From contig JAGUCH010000008.1 of the NCBI GenBank assembly GCA_019096065.1, positions 5,337,001-5,401,000 on the forward strand: DNA of 64,000 bases, in the 5' to 3' direction. Each line of letters begins with the position of its first letter. Within the stretch, counting starts at the first letter, position 1. Below are positions 21,601 to 36,600 of the stretch, one piece after another. The notes beneath the pieces were generated by a model. That model ran no database searches. It was not told where the DNA came from and was given only the letters and a program-made list of their open reading frames with translations. Made by a program: the position numbers and the translations under genes. This DNA comes from Paracyclopina nana (lineage: Eukaryota > Arthropoda > Copepoda > Cyclopoida > Cyclopettidae).

Positions 21601-24600
21601 TCTGTAATAAAAGGCTCTTGAAGTCTTGATTGTAACTCCCTTTGGGCCCTTTTAGATGGTGCTTTGCAGCCATTTTTCTGCCACTACTGCTATTGTCATC
21701 AACCCTTCTCTCCCCTTATATTAACTTTAGCTGGCAGTCCTACGTGAACTGCCTGGGCAATATGGGTGTCCTGTCATCATAATGTTTGTCTACAGTTGCA
21801 CATTATTTATGGCAAACTTTCCTCATGCCATATATGAGACCAGAAATGAAGATGAGTGCCTTTTTGATCATCAGCTGGCCAGTTCCATGGAGTAGGGGAT
21901 GAAATACACCATTTATGGTCAAGGGAGGATGCAAAAGGGTGCTTTTCCCCTCCACACCAATAGTACACTTTATGGACTTTTGATGAAGGCCAGCTGCTGA
22001 ATGGGTGACCAGTTTGATTCTAAACTGGGCTGTTTTCAGACTGAGAAGTGAAGCAAGGTTTCACATTGTGTCAGATTAAGCTCATGGCTTCTTTTTTGGC
22101 CATGTATAGCTTTTTTCCCTGTTCCATCCCAGCCTAACTCAATTTGATTCTATTTATGCATTTGGGAAGTGCAGCAGAAACTGAGGCAAAAAAGGCAATG
22201 ATTCTCTCCAGGTTTACTGTTTGGGATGGTGCATTCTTCATGGGGAGAAAAAGGGGTGTGCGTGTGTGCACTTCATGGATTAATCTTGCATTTTTATCTT
22301 AATTTTCCTAGCCTAGTTTTCTTCAGCTCAAAATGAATTCTAGAAAAGGATGAGGCTTAAACTCAGTTTAACCTCTTGATGCATTGAAGATTTTTGCACT
22401 AGTATAACATCAAAAGCAACGCCCTCTGCCCACTCACTCAAATTAGTGTGTTTTTGTGTGTAAAAAATATACCATTTTCAACTGTTCCCAGAATGTATTG
22501 AGCCTACATTCTTCCAGATACTGGCTGGTGTATTGCAAAAGGACCAGGCCAGCTTTGAAAAGTCAATATTTTCTTTCTTGGTTTCTTTTTTAAGGCTGCT
22601 AAGGGAGGATCACAATGAGAAAAACTTGCCAAAAATACTCCTCAATGTGAACCACTTTCGGAAACAATTCACTCCAGCCTTATTTTGCCTGCATTTTGAC
22701 CTTTTCCTCCCCAGTGTGGCATATTTATCAGGAAAAGTGTGCGAGAGTCGTTTCTGCAATTCTCAGGCGATTTTCTTCACGCATCATTGACTATGAAATT
22801 TGCCCCATATTCACATTAGTGGTATATGATGTATACCATATTATACATATATTGGCAAAGTCACTTATGATAATGATGAGCGAATAATCATCTACCAGTA
22901 AGGCGTGAAAAGAGCTTTTTTCTGTGCTGCTGCTATTGCTATAGCTGCTGTGAGTGGAGAAGTAGTGCCAAATGCATCTGCAAAAACTCGATTGGCCTCG
23001 TTTGTTGTTGAAGAAGAAGAAGAAGATATTATTATTTGATATACACACTCCCAATCTATCAAGGTTACACACAATGCTATTGCCATAGATTGGTAGCAAA
23101 TTGTGGTTCTTCTCAGATTGCTTTGCTTTTATATCCTCTCCAGTTTTTTTTTAATTTGGAAGCCTTGCATTCCTTGGTATATTAATTTTACTAGACTGGT
23201 AGCCTATGATTTATGCTGCCCAGTTGAGGTAAAATTTGGAATGGCTTTTGCCAAAATGGCTTTTGCACATAAATACTTGTTGACCAAAGCCATTCGTTGA
23301 AAATGCAAGTGGCGTCAACTGCAAAGGGGCAATAAATTTGGAAAGGCGAAACTTTTCCACTTTTATGTGGTTTCATGATAAATTCCACTCAGCGCTATTT
23401 ATTATATCACCCAAGGAAACCCAAATGGAATTGGGAAAAGCTGAAAAGTGGGCTTTATTTTAGGTCATAAAGGCCCAGTGTGATGCATAACAACACTACG
23501 ATATTCATGAGCTTTTTGAGCACATGGCACGTTTTGTTATTTCTGCAAATCGGATGATCTTGATCCTCCCTTGCTTGCTTGAGGATTGAGGCCATACCAC
23601 ACCTTCGTTTTTTATTGCCCATGCCTACATTTGTGAGGTGTGTGACATTTCTTGAGGCAGGGGGCCACATTGCAGCCAAAGTTGGACGGCGCTTCTTCTG
23701 CCTTGCAAAAGTTGTTTTTCAAGCTTCATTCTATCAATTTGGCTAATTTATGCACCAAATTATTATTCCACAAGCTGAATCTAATTAGGATCACTGCTGC
23801 AGATTTTCAATATTTCTCATCGTTCTTCTCCTTCTCTTTTAAAAGTCAAAAACCTCAAATTAAAAAGGAGCTTGGCCTTGCACTGCAAAAGTGGGCCTTA
23901 AGGCCTTTTTCTTCAATCAGCATAAATTCAAATGACACTTGTGGTATAAATTCTGCTTTACCTTATGGTGGCACGGTATTACTACGTGACTCAATCTAAT
24001 TTAGGTATTAGGTACCCAGATTTAGATAGAAAATGAATATAGTAAGAGAGGCCCAGCTGGAGATACTGCAAGCATGAAGCCATTAGACCATATCGACTAC
24101 AGTGCAGCCAATCTAGTATGCAGAAAAATTGATTAAGCATTCGGCTCAATTCCTCACTGATTTTCAGTCAAGCATAACCCCTTTCTCCTTATTGAGACTT
24201 AAGTTTCTCACCAGATGTTTGCGTTCATTTGGCCTGATCAGAGCTTTAAATGCTCACAACTTTGGATTATCAGTTTACAGGGGCTTATTCTCACATGGGC
24301 TCAACAAAATCTCGTGCTACATTTACATTTATTTTTCAATGATGGTGCACAGAATGACCAACTGTTTAAAAAGGTGTTTTCTTAGTATACTTTTTATTGC
24401 TCTCATTTAGACATTGCTATCGCAATAGGTAATGAGGTATATCAAATGTGCAAAAAGAAAAAGGATACATTGGCAATGATATTTATATCGATGACTTGGA
24501 AATGTTTGCTGTCGCTAAAATGAGTGAGTCATGCAAAAAACAAATGTCACAATATCTGGTTGAACACGTGAACTGCTTTTGCAGCCCATGTTTCACTAGC

Positions 24601-27600
24601 ATGACCAAAGTGTGAAAATGAGCATGATTGAACTATGCATTACATAGGCTAGAAGGGTACAAACGGAAATTGAAAACACCTGTTCAATCATCTTAGTACA
24701 AGCCCAATTCAAAATATTACCATACTGCTTAGGAGTAAAAACACACGCCTACACGTTGTTTCATATTTGGCAGGTGAGTAATAAAGGGAGTCAATAATAA
24801 ATAACTGTGTGACGCAAACTTTGCTCTTTTTGTACTGAGACGCCCATCAAGCATTACTTGCATGTGATAAGCTGTTCCAATGGGTTAATGTTTCGATGCA
24901 GGTATTTTGGTGCCTAATCTTTTCATGACTTACTGTTTTGTGCAGCCACAAGCGCTATCAAGTCATTGTGCTCAAATACCATTGCAAACGGCACCACACT
25001 GTAAATACTAACCGATTGCCCCTCATTGGCTCTGACAAATAAAAACTGAGATGCTAATTCATTATTTTTTACGCACTGCTCTTTCATGAGAAGAGATCAA
25101 GTGAATTTGTTTGAACTGAATTAAATTATCTCATGTGCGAACAAACCACTGAAAAGTGATTATCTAAAGTAGTCAGATATAGATAGACCATAGGGTCGTT
25201 TTGGGATGTTGGAAGGTCAGCAGACAGACACATTGACTTTCCACATGGTGGGAATCTAAGCTCAAACCACAATCTCAGATATCTGAGGCCTGTCTTCAGC
25301 CTAATACCCCATCGTGAGAGGAAAGACCTGCAAAAAGATTAACCGGCTCTGACTTCAGACAGAGAGATATCAAATCTTTGTGGATATTTGAAGTTCAAAA
25401 GGCTGAGCCAGAAATCTGATATTACACAATGCAGTCCAATTTTTTTCTGTTCCAAAATAACTATTTTTGCTTCTTGTTTTCCTGTGTTGTCGTAGCTTAG
25501 TGGGGGAATAAAAAGATGCTCGAATTGACAAATCACTTTTTGCCATCTTTACAAAAAGCTCCAATTTTCCGGATAGGGAAGAAGTTGGGATTTTCTGTGC
25601 AGAGTCCATTGATATTCAAATTTCTGGTCATTTGTCGAATCATCTGTCTTTGGCTGCCGCCGAAAGAAAGCCCCGAAGCAAAAAGAAATTGGAAAGCTCA
25701 CCTTCAATCATGATGGAGCAACAATCCTGGCTTTTCACTAGCAGCCTCAATATTTAATGTTAACTTCCATGTATTGTAAGATTACAATTCGCTAATTTGA
25801 ATTCGATAAGGTTACGAGAATAGTTCTTTGAGCTTTAAAGGCCTCTTTGCCCCAGTGTGGAGGTAGAGGCCGCAAAACTCAATCTCTGGGGGAACAAATA
25901 AGGAGAAGCCAAGAAACCCCAAAAACCTTTGTAGATTTGGGTTGTTAGGCCCAGTATATCAATCTATTAGGGAACTATTCGTGAAAGAGCAAAAAATGGG
26001 CAGGATTCCATTAGCAGTTTATTACTTGCAGATAAGGCTGAAATCAGGTTTGTATTGAGTGGTGCCAAATGATGGTCTTTTTATGGCACTTCTTAAAACA
26101 AGGGGACCTACTACATTTCGCGCAGCTAATTGCGTATTTTAGCAGGACCTCTTAAATTAGTGCCACTAGTAATGTTGAAGAAATGGGAAGAAAGGTCACG
26201 CCATGGTGCTCTTAAAAATGAGGGATTTTTGCGTGATGAAGATCCAAACTCATTTTTCACAAGAAGTTGCAAAAAACATCATTACTAACCGGAACATTCA
26301 TTTTCAAGTTCAATTAATGCGGTTGCTATGAGATAGAAGCAAAAAACGAGGGTATATAGTTTATGCTTGATATTATGCATGCATCCATGAGGAAAATAAG
26401 AAATTACCTTCCATGCGTAGGATACAAGTTCCTAGGTTATATGGAAGATAGAGAAATCTTTGTGTAAAGAAACTTTTTCCAAATGTGCATAATTTCAGTC
26501 CTGAGAACTAATGCTTAGTTGCAAGCCGAACTAAAGCGTAATTAATCTTGTTGCCTTTTTTTCATTTGTGCGATTTTTTAACTATTTCTGTACCTTTCAA
26601 AGTTTTAAAAAGGAGCAATAGCTATGTTATATTAACTCAAAGGAATAGTTATTGGATCAATGTTAAATGTTCTTCAATAATCATTTACTTGCTAATCAAC
26701 ATTTGCATCACTCTTGACATCAAATCAAGCTAAAATAAAACCACCCATTTTTGCCAAGTTTTCCCATTTAGGCAGGTGGCGCTACTTGAGCATTTTTCGC
26801 GTAAATCTGGTGTGAGATGATCCTATCAAAAACTGCAGGATCGGGCATGACAAATCCATTAAGCAGGCGTCATGACAGATTTTCGTCATCATATTTTCTT
26901 GTCACAAAATGGCAATCTCACGCCATGGAGAGATTAACGTCAAGAAAATGATGATAACGATGGTTGCAAGAAAAGGACCTTTTACAGTTGTTGTGCCTGA
27001 TTTGCATTTGATGAATTTACTCCAACAGCCTCACTCTCGAGGCCACCTAAACAGACCTCAAAGGGCTAGTAGAAATTGTTTTTTTTTCCTTAGCCTGCTA
27101 CATTTCACATCTCATTTGCATTTCAATAGTTGTTGGCAAATGTGGCTGCTCAAAGCACTCAGTGCACATGAACCTGAAGATCAGAAATAACAGAATAGAT
27201 GCCTATTTGCTCAAGCTAATTTTAGCTGTGCAATTTTATGGTGCAGTCCATTTTTCAGCGCGGAAAAAATGCCATTTTCAGTGTGTGTACAAAATTGGAA
27301 AGTTGCCCTTGGGATCTAGCAAAAAAATGAAAGCCGAAGAATCGTTGTTGACTTTCCAGCCTAACCGGTTGGAAAATGCCCATAAATTATGCTAAAACTA
27401 ACAGCCACAAAACGAAAGCTGAAATATTGCTCAACTTTCTACTTGAAGAAGGTCAAAAATGAAATCCTGGAGCATTTTCTACATCATTTCTATTAGCTGA
27501 AAGTTTTTTCTCATGCAACCTAGGCTTGATGTTCGGATCAAAGGTTTGCTCCTTCTCCTACCATAAAAGTTGAGCATTGGTACACACTAACTCTCAAGTT

Positions 27601-30600
27601 TTGGCTATACCAGCAAAGATTTTCAAGGGCATAAAAAGGAGGTAGATTTCCCATTGGAGCTGTAACTTTAATTGATTTAATTAGTTTGAAAGCAGTGCAC
27701 ACGCAGTAGTTTAGTGATGGCGGCCAAGTTTGCGTGTTTGGGCACTACTGAAGTTTGCCATTGAAGCAAAGAAGAAACTTTCTGCTCCTGCTTCTGTCTA
27801 AGATCTCAATTTGAGTTCTGGTTAATGCTGATTTCAGCCGATGCCCTCTTCCATTTCTTTTGCGGAAAGCTTGCAGCATGGTACTTTCCCATACCATGCT
27901 TTTTAAAAGTGTTTACTTAGGATAGAGAAAGATGCAAAAAGGTCTTCTTTTCCTTCTCTTTTAGTCATGTGACCTTGTGGCCTTTTTTGCTTGTGCAGCT
28001 GGCCTTTTTTGCTTGTGCAGCTGGCCTTTGGCTTCCTACTTCCGCCAGACTTTACTTCTGGTTGAGCAAGATAACACAGTAATCAGTTCAGGCTGCAACT
28101 TGCCAACTATTTGTGAGTGTGATGGAATTAGGTTGACTTCATCGACACTTGCTAAGCTTAACTCTTTTATATACTGTAATACGATTTCCTCGTGTTATAA
28201 TTCAGTTTACCGATCCGACTCAGCTCTTTTATATCACAGTTCTTTCTAAGCAATTTGGGGGATATTAAATACTTAACAGCCCTTGAATCAAATTTGAGGG
28301 ATTTGAAGTAATTTAATGCCCCTCATATTCCATGGAAGTAATGCAAATTCCAAAGAAGTTGGAAAAAAGAGAGGATCATCTAGATTCGAACCTCAGACAG
28401 TTGGATTAGCATCCCAATGCTCTAACCACTGAGCTATGGAAACATCATGATAATTGCATGCTATGTATAGGACTTTAACTATAATTTTAGCCAGATAAAG
28501 AAAAAAAGTTAGTTGAGGAATGACTGGGGTTTGAACCCTAGACTCCTGAATCAAGAGCCTAGCGCTCTAACCATTGTGCCATAGGAACACATCTGAAGAA
28601 ATGGATTTTGAAAGTCTATTTAATTGCTCCCAACCCACTGGATGCTAGCTAATGAGAGCCAGTGATATTCACATAGCAACTAAAAACCGAGCAGTATTTT
28701 CTAGGGCACGGGGCAGCCCGGTAACTTCATTAAAACACTCAAAAATCGTATTACAGAATATAAAATTGTATATTCCGAGCTGGGGCACGTAAAATTGGGT
28801 CATTAAATAGCTGACCTCGGATTTAAAAATGGAAAAACACTCGTACAATTACAGCCCTCGCAGGCTCGGGCTAGTAAAGCTGTACTCGAGTTTTCCCATT
28901 TTAAAATCCTCGCTCAGCTATTTAATGACCCTACTTTACGTGCCCCAGCTCGAAATAAATAACTATTAATGCCTGGACTAACTTCCACCCCAAGTTTTTT
29001 ACCACCCAACAACTTAGCCAGGCATCTTTTTGTGGGTGTTGCAAATCTTGATTGGCAATCAGTTGTTTTTACAGAAACATTTTACATTGATGAACTCCTT
29101 TTAAAAATACTTTTTGTTTGCCTTACTTGTTATCTCTTCTCTGCTTTCTAATATTTTTTCATTGCAACGGATTTGAAAAACGTATAATGAAAACTCATTT
29201 TCAGTTGATGGGAATTAAATTATTTTGTTTTCTGGTGTAAAACGTAAGGCACACATTTCCCTTTCAACCCGTTGATGAACATTGAGTCTAAACAAAATCG
29301 CCACTTCATGGCAAGTGTTACCTGCAGAAATGCCATGAAGTTGCAACTCATCAAAAGCCAAATTTAGCTCTCAATTCCAACTCAATTGAGAACAACTCGC
29401 TATGGAAGGGAACCATTAGGGATTTACCAACAAAATCTAAACTACATTTCAGATTTCCCCCTAGAAATGAGAAAAAAGTAATTGGCCAACTTTTGCGCAG
29501 TTGCTAGCCGTTGTGTTGCTGCTGCTGTTGAGTAAAAAAGTGGCAACTTTTGGGCGATTTTATCAAGAATCATAAAACAACCATGATGTTCCATTTGGGA
29601 AAATTGCGTAAGGATTGCCCACATGTACAAGTGGTATATTTTCAGGCTTGCGAGCAAAATAACCCAATTTCACACCTTTTTTATGCTGACAATAAAAGTG
29701 CAGTAAAAACTTTTGATAATGGAATGGATTTTATGCTAATTTAGAAGAGTGTTGTCACTCCTAGCAAAAAGCCTAATGGCCAAACTTTCCCTGTCATGTC
29801 ATGTAATTTTGCAAATTCGAATTTAGCATGTCTCCAGCATGTCACAAAAGTAATGTTGAAAAAAGAGATGATTGGTGGCCTACTCACACAGTGAGAAAAT
29901 TAGCAATGAAAGGCGTACACATTCATATTTTTTTGTTGCCAATTTTGCAATCCTTTTTTCATTTCCTTGGGAGTCAATGGCATTTCCTCTTTAATTTTCC
30001 TCTGGCATTTTGCTCAATATTGGATTTGTGTTTTCCAATTAAGTTTGAAGCCTCATTCGGTTGGTCTGAGAGACTTGTGGCTGCTTTTGAATTTGGGCTG
30101 AAAATGGCCAAGAAAAGGGCAGAGTTATAGAATAACAACAAAAAAGGGCTCTTTTTCTTGCTTACCAGAGATTTTTTCACTCATTTGGAGCAGTAATAAT
30201 AATAATAATGTAAGGTCTGGCTAGAAATCTCTTGGGTGTGATAGAAGAGTAGTCGAGTGTTTCCTAGTTGTCCCAAGGGATCTCAGTGGGGATGAACCCA
30301 GCAGTAGAAGCAGCAGCTTGCCTTTCTCTGAGATTACAACAAAAAGGAAGAGATGGGAAACAGAATGGAAATCAAGGTCAGATTTTGTATACACTCACTA
30401 TCCCACTCCTACAACAGGGTGGCCCTGCGAAAAATACCATTAGGAAGATTAACCAGTCAGGAACTTTGAAAAATCAGGTGTCACATCAATAATGCTTTTT
30501 TAGATGGATTTTTTCTTAGATGCTGAGATACTGAGAGTCTCAGAAAATGGCTGCAAAGTTGGTAGTTGACATGAAAGTACATTTGAGAAAGAGAAAGTTC

Positions 30601-33600
30601 GGTTCAGTATTTTTGGGACACTCTGTAAGCATGGCAAATGTTATGCTCAGTTGGATCACGCAGTGAAATAATTACATTTCCCCAGACGTCCCTTATTTAT
30701 CTATTGTAGTAAGCCCATTCTCCGCTTGAAGAATCAGAAAAAATCGTACTTACTTGCAGACGTGAAAAATAGGGCTGAAATTCGGGCTGCTTTGAAAAGT
30801 GACATTTTGATCAATCAGTATGCAAATCATGTCCACTTTTCATGGCATCTAGATTGGGCTTTTCTGATCTGCTTCACCAACGCCTCAAAGTAAGTGTGAG
30901 AGATCCGCAAAATCACGACTCGGTCGTAAAGTAGAAATCTGATATTTATAGTTAAGGGGCAAAATCGTGAAGGCAAAAAATCAGGGGTTAACTTGATTTA
31001 CTGACTGCTCCACTTTTGATGACTTACCTGCTGAGAGCCGATTCGAAAATGGATTTTTTCAAATGAGTGCTGAGTCACGTCTGAATTTCAGCAAAGAGCT
31101 GAGTTGAAAATATTTTATTATAATCATGCTAATGATCCCGTAGTTTTTCCCACAAAAAAATATGCTTGACTTGGCATAGCCTAGATTCGTTATAAACGAG
31201 TCTCAGCTAGACTTGAAAGAAAGAAAAAATAAATCAAAAGAGATTGATGAGCCATTCGTTATAGTCATTGTCTAACCCCCCCAAGAAGTAGAATTGTAAT
31301 TACAATCCAATGCAGCAGGAGCAATAAAATCAGAACCAATTAGTCATGATTTTTGCCTGCACTAACCTCGAAAACTAATCAACTTTAATAATGGTACCTG
31401 TGCTATTCTACAGGCTGCAAAAAATTCCAGAGTTCATCTGGAAAATTGCACACAAAACAACTGGCCGATAATTATACATTTTTTGCTTTTTTTGCTTATT
31501 CTCACTATATCTTGATGCTAAATACCGATATATTAATCAATCAGCACTTGAACTACATTCTGTTGATCCAGTCAGCTAAAGCAAAGATTATGCTGAGACT
31601 CAAATAATAGTTTGTCTAAGATGCTGAGACGTTTCGGAACCTGTCAGTAAGGGTGCTGAGACAATCAGATTGCTGACAATCTGCTGAGTTGTTACTGAGA
31701 CATTGATAAGAACAAGCATAGAAATAACTCAAAACAAGTTTCGAAGCTCTATCTAAAAAATCCCATCTTTTTCTCTATAATTGCCCTCATTTTGTAGCAG
31801 AAAAAAGACCCTCGGTTGGAATTCCTTTGTTTTTTCAGTCTCATTCAAAGTCATTTTTGGGTGGAAAATGCGTAGGCGAGAAGGGATCCAGAGTGCTCGT
31901 TAAAAGTCAGACGTTAGGGCCCTCGTCATCTGATGCTAATCCGGGGATTATTCGTGTTAACGCAGAGCAGCAAAAATGTATGGCTGCTTTTATTTTCTCT
32001 GAGAGTCGTAAAGTGTAAGAAGCATCTAACAAGCTTTATTTTCTTATTTTACTTTTAGTAGCTATTGCTGCAATCATCAAGGGATTTTTTCTATGAATTT
32101 CTGATTGAGGTTTGATGTTAATCTGCATTCTCAATGGTCTATACATGAGTAGGGCCTATAAATTGCTCACAAAACCCCCACACAGTACCTATGCTACATT
32201 TACTTGCAATTGCAGTGAGCATATGTTGCCATTAGTGCGCTGCGAAAAATGGCCCTTAACCAATTAAGGGAATCCTCCTAATGAATCATCTTATGGCCAA
32301 TTTGGCCTTCGCAAATCAAATTGATTGAGGTGTGACTTCCCCAAAGATTTGATTGATGACGTTTGTTGTTGTTCAACCTTTATCAGATCATTTCTCAGCA
32401 AGTTTGGCACATCCGATGCAAGATGGCCTTTATTTCATCTTGGTTCTCAGCTGTTGTAGCTGTCTAGTAATATTTGTTTACTTTTTGAAAAAACCACGTG
32501 GTCACAAGCTGGCATGTACATAATCAGTCATGGCATTGATTAATTGAGTCGTCATGTGCTCATATGAGAGACAATATGAATTGCTTTTTCCCTTCTAGTT
32601 CCTTGTTACCAATAATTAATTAGAACATTCTGAAGCCAGCATTGGCCTGACTTTTTTCAACATCAAACAGGTATAAAAGTGTGCTTCAAAAGGCTTCAGG
32701 CAAAATCTGGGGGATCAGTTCTAATGATTATTGTAATGTGGGATGTATGATGTTTTTCTCTTGTGAAAATGGCCTAGTATATACCTGTCACAAGTAGTAT
32801 TATAAGAAGCTAGTCCTTGCAAGTTTGCCAAGGTGCCACAAAGGTGGGCATCTAACCATGAACACAAGAAGAAGTTGAACAACTTTTCGCGTGTTTCTCC
32901 ATATTATACAAGCTCAGTCTCTCATCAATTTTTTAGATTAGCTAGTAGTGATACAACATTATTGCTATTACTGCTGAGCCATGACTCAAGATCTATATCA
33001 GCATAATTGGCATTTTTACTCACACATGCATATTATTACTTGACTGGCATTAATTGCTCTGATGGAAATCTCTCTATCATGATAAAACTGACACTCTGAA
33101 TTAATAATTGGATAGATTTTTCTCATGGAAATGTCAACTGAATCAGTGATGAGTCCTTTGTTAACTAATCCAAAAATGTTAGAAGAAGTAAATATGTTCG
33201 CCTGACTCAATTATATTTCATTATGATTGACTTGATAAAGCAAGCTCAAAATGAGGAATTATCTTTTTTTGGCAGAGGCAAGTAGCAGTAAATGCATGGT
33301 AAATTTTTAATAATGATGATGGGCCTGATATCTGGCCTCATCATGGTATTTGACCACATATGAAACTTTTTATGATCTGTACAGAATAATTGATCTCACT
33401 TGAGCTGACAAATGATGCATTTTTTCGGAGGCTTCTGGTATAATAACAGCAAATTATACTTTTGCAGGTAATGGCCTACTGGCATTTGACCACCAAAATG
33501 ATCACTATTCAACCCTGGTGATCATGGAGCACCCATCCAATGCCACAGTGGTCGAATTTGATCCTGTCACCCTCAATTGCAAAGCTGGCATTGTTCACAA

Positions 33601-36600
33601 CATTGGTGCCAATGACATAGGCATTAAAAGCAGGTAAAGCACCCTTCTTAGTCGCATCTCTTTTGGAGTAGCGCCTTCAGTGTTGCAGAGTTTCCAGACT
33701 GACCTTTCATACCTCTTTTTTGCAGAGATCCTGTGATGATTGAGTGGTTTCATGAAGGCAGTCCAGTTTTGGGGCCACATGGGGATGATCACCGCATAGT
33801 GTTACCAGATGGATCCCTGTTTTTTCTCCGAGCTTTGCGTGGCATCGATGATGGTAATTATTGGTGTGTGGCCTCCAACCTCAACAGCCTCGATGGGCAG
33901 GGACCTGTGTCCACCAATCGAGTGGCCAGATCCAGAAATGCAACCTTGAGGGTGGCCTGTAAGTATCATGATTCGAATGATCTAATTCAAATGAATTTCA
34001 ATCAATTTTAATAAAAGTGACTTTAATGGCCAAAGTTTATACGAACCCAGAAAAAAATCAATAATATTGAATTAGAGACTTTGGAGATTCCATTTGAATT
34101 TCTATTTCCCAAAAATTGCACTTAATTGAAGAAAGCAGGAAATTTCCAGATTTTCTATTATTTCAGCAGAAAACATTTTTTTTAAGGAACTAATTTGTCA
34201 ATGTATGACTTTGGCGCCCTGTTATTACTCAAATTTGCTGCTAGGCCGCGCAACTTAAGAAGCGATGTCACGCAACCTCTGACAATGTCCAAAATTGATT
34301 ATGGCGTGTCAGGAAGTGTATAAGTAAGAAAAGGTGGACATGCAATAATAGTGGGTGTCATGTTTTTTAAGAGTCATCTAAAAATTGGCATGAAGCTGTG
34401 CAGTAAAGGTCAAAAAATTAAAGCCTTCTTTTTTTCTTAGATAATTTCTCACTTTTGGCTGAATTTTGATCGATAAAATAAAAGGCTGAGATAAAATGAG
34501 AAGAGGGTTGCATGCCAACCATACATAGAGTGGTGGTAGCCATGTTGTAAAAAAATAGGGGTCATTTTCTCCTCTTCATGCATACAGAGCACCACAGTCC
34601 CAATTCTATCACGTAGCATCACTTGGATCCATAAATTTCCTGGAAAAAGTGCTTCAATTGGTGGCCCTTGTCATGTCTACAACTCAATTTAGGGCAGTTT
34701 CTAGTAGTATAAGATGAGATTTCCTATTTACATCCGCTTTTTGCTGGCTTAGCGGAAAGTGGATTTTTCCGTTAAAATGCAGATGAGAAGGTCCTCTGAA
34801 TGGATGTAAAAGGGAGTAAGTTAATTTTACAGGTCCAATAAAGGCACTGTTAACTTTTTTAGTTGTGAGGCCTAAAGATGCCTTGTAAAGGCTGATAATG
34901 AACCTTGAGATGTGTGAAGCATTCAAAGAAATGTCCAGTTGGAGGTTATTTCTCTATCAGTTCACCCCATCGTGCTGAGGGTGAAAGTAGGTGTGAATGC
35001 CAACTAAGTTGGAATCAGGAAAAAAGATCCAGGTCAATTGAATTGAATATTATCAGCAAATTTCCATAATGTGGATTTTTTGGCACTCTTTGTGTGCCAT
35101 GATTTTTTGGCATTAGTTGGTAAGTGCAGAAATTAAATGGGCCATTTTTTAAATTTAAAGTTGGACTGGTGTATTCTACTGTGTTTTTACTTTCTGCATC
35201 AAAATGCTATTTGTTTGGGAGAGAAAAATGGATTTTGGCATGGAAATTGTGCTCATTAAAAAGCCTAAAGAGGAAATGCTTACTGAATTCAGAGTGAAAA
35301 AATTGGAAATTGAAATTCAATTTCCTTTCCTTCCTTCTTATAGCTTAGTTCTTGCATTAAAAAAGGAGGATGTGCAATTCAAAAATATTTTTTTCTTCAA
35401 CAAGCCAACATTTCAGAAACTTGATGTCAACTAGAAAAATTTTATAAGCTGGACGTTTTCAATTTCAATGTTTGATGTGAAAAGAACTCGCTAGAAAAGC
35501 ATTAATTGAAATGTATTCATAATTACATAGATGTATTGGAAGCCTCTGTTTATGTATCCTATAGAGGCAGCCAGCATTGACAGCTGACATGACAGGCCTG
35601 GCTTTTTTAGAGCCTTCTTTGGACATCATCATAATCAAGTAACACAACAGAGCAGAGGCTGCTCATATACTACTTCTTTGTAGTCTAGGGGAAATTGTAA
35701 CGAAGTATGCTAGTGGTGAGCACAATTTTGAGAATGCAAATCAGGCACTCGTTTGGCGCATTGTCAGTGTGTCGCATGGAAATCATGTGAAGACAGTTGT
35801 AAAATTATCGAGATCAGCTCTTCTTGCTTTTATGTACGCTCTTGCTACGCGATGAAATTTAGAAAGCAAGTTGTTTAGCAGCTTGCTGAGAGAAACAGTC
35901 ATCTTGACCACCTGAAAAGCTATTGCGTTCATTTTCACCAATATCTTGAATTGAGTATCGCGCCATTTTCAAAAACATGTAGGAAATAAAATGCAAGATA
36001 CCCTAAAACCACATTTTTTGGATACAGCTTGTAATTATGAAAGTGTATTTGAAGTTCGTCTTGGCATTCTAGTGGTGACTCACTTCAATTCAGCATGTTA
36101 TGTATCCCAGTACAGTACAAAACACAATGCATGGAGGAACTACTGCCAAAAAGGGGATGTTGCCTCATGTATTTTGCATGCTGAGATTTTGATTGCCCTG
36201 GTACAGCAGCAGTCTTGGAACCATAAAATACTCCACTTCCTCCTCTGTATCCAAATACAGAATACAGAGAGAATAGGGAGATCCAATCAAGCAGAATGAA
36301 GATTATTCAACTCCTCTCCTCTGTTTTTGGTTCAAGGCTAATTTTTGGATCTAGGCTGCATACTTATGCAGGAAAATACTGCTATGTAGTGGCGTAACCT
36401 ACTATAGCAAACACACAATAAGGGAGCTGCTACTTCCAAAATGGAGTGCTAGAGCAAAAAATAAGGAAGATCTGGAGACAAATGGTCTTTACATGGATGG
36501 AATTGGCAAGTTACTACTTCCACCAACTAACACTTCCCAAAGGAGCAATAGCAAATTGTTGTTGAAAAAAGCAGGAAATTTGGTATTCATGCTCTTCACA

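Larger units (their letters stand above)
15621..33467 (+). other. robo intron 1 (17.8 kb)
   Basis: The intron separates the signal-peptide exon from Ig1. No further robo exon or nested gene can be supported in it. It holds a candidate recursive splice site (24756-24780), a short 22-bp tandem duplication (27979-28027), two tRNA-like segments (28371-28590) and a foldback (28772-28956). The rest is AT-rich and unremarkable. Long first introns of guidance receptors often carry enhancers; none can be pointed to here. Confidence 0.8.

Noticed and set aside
28371-28590. Functional tRNA genes
   Set aside because: Acceptor stems do not pair and one anticodon arm is irregular; they look like tRNA-derived repeats.
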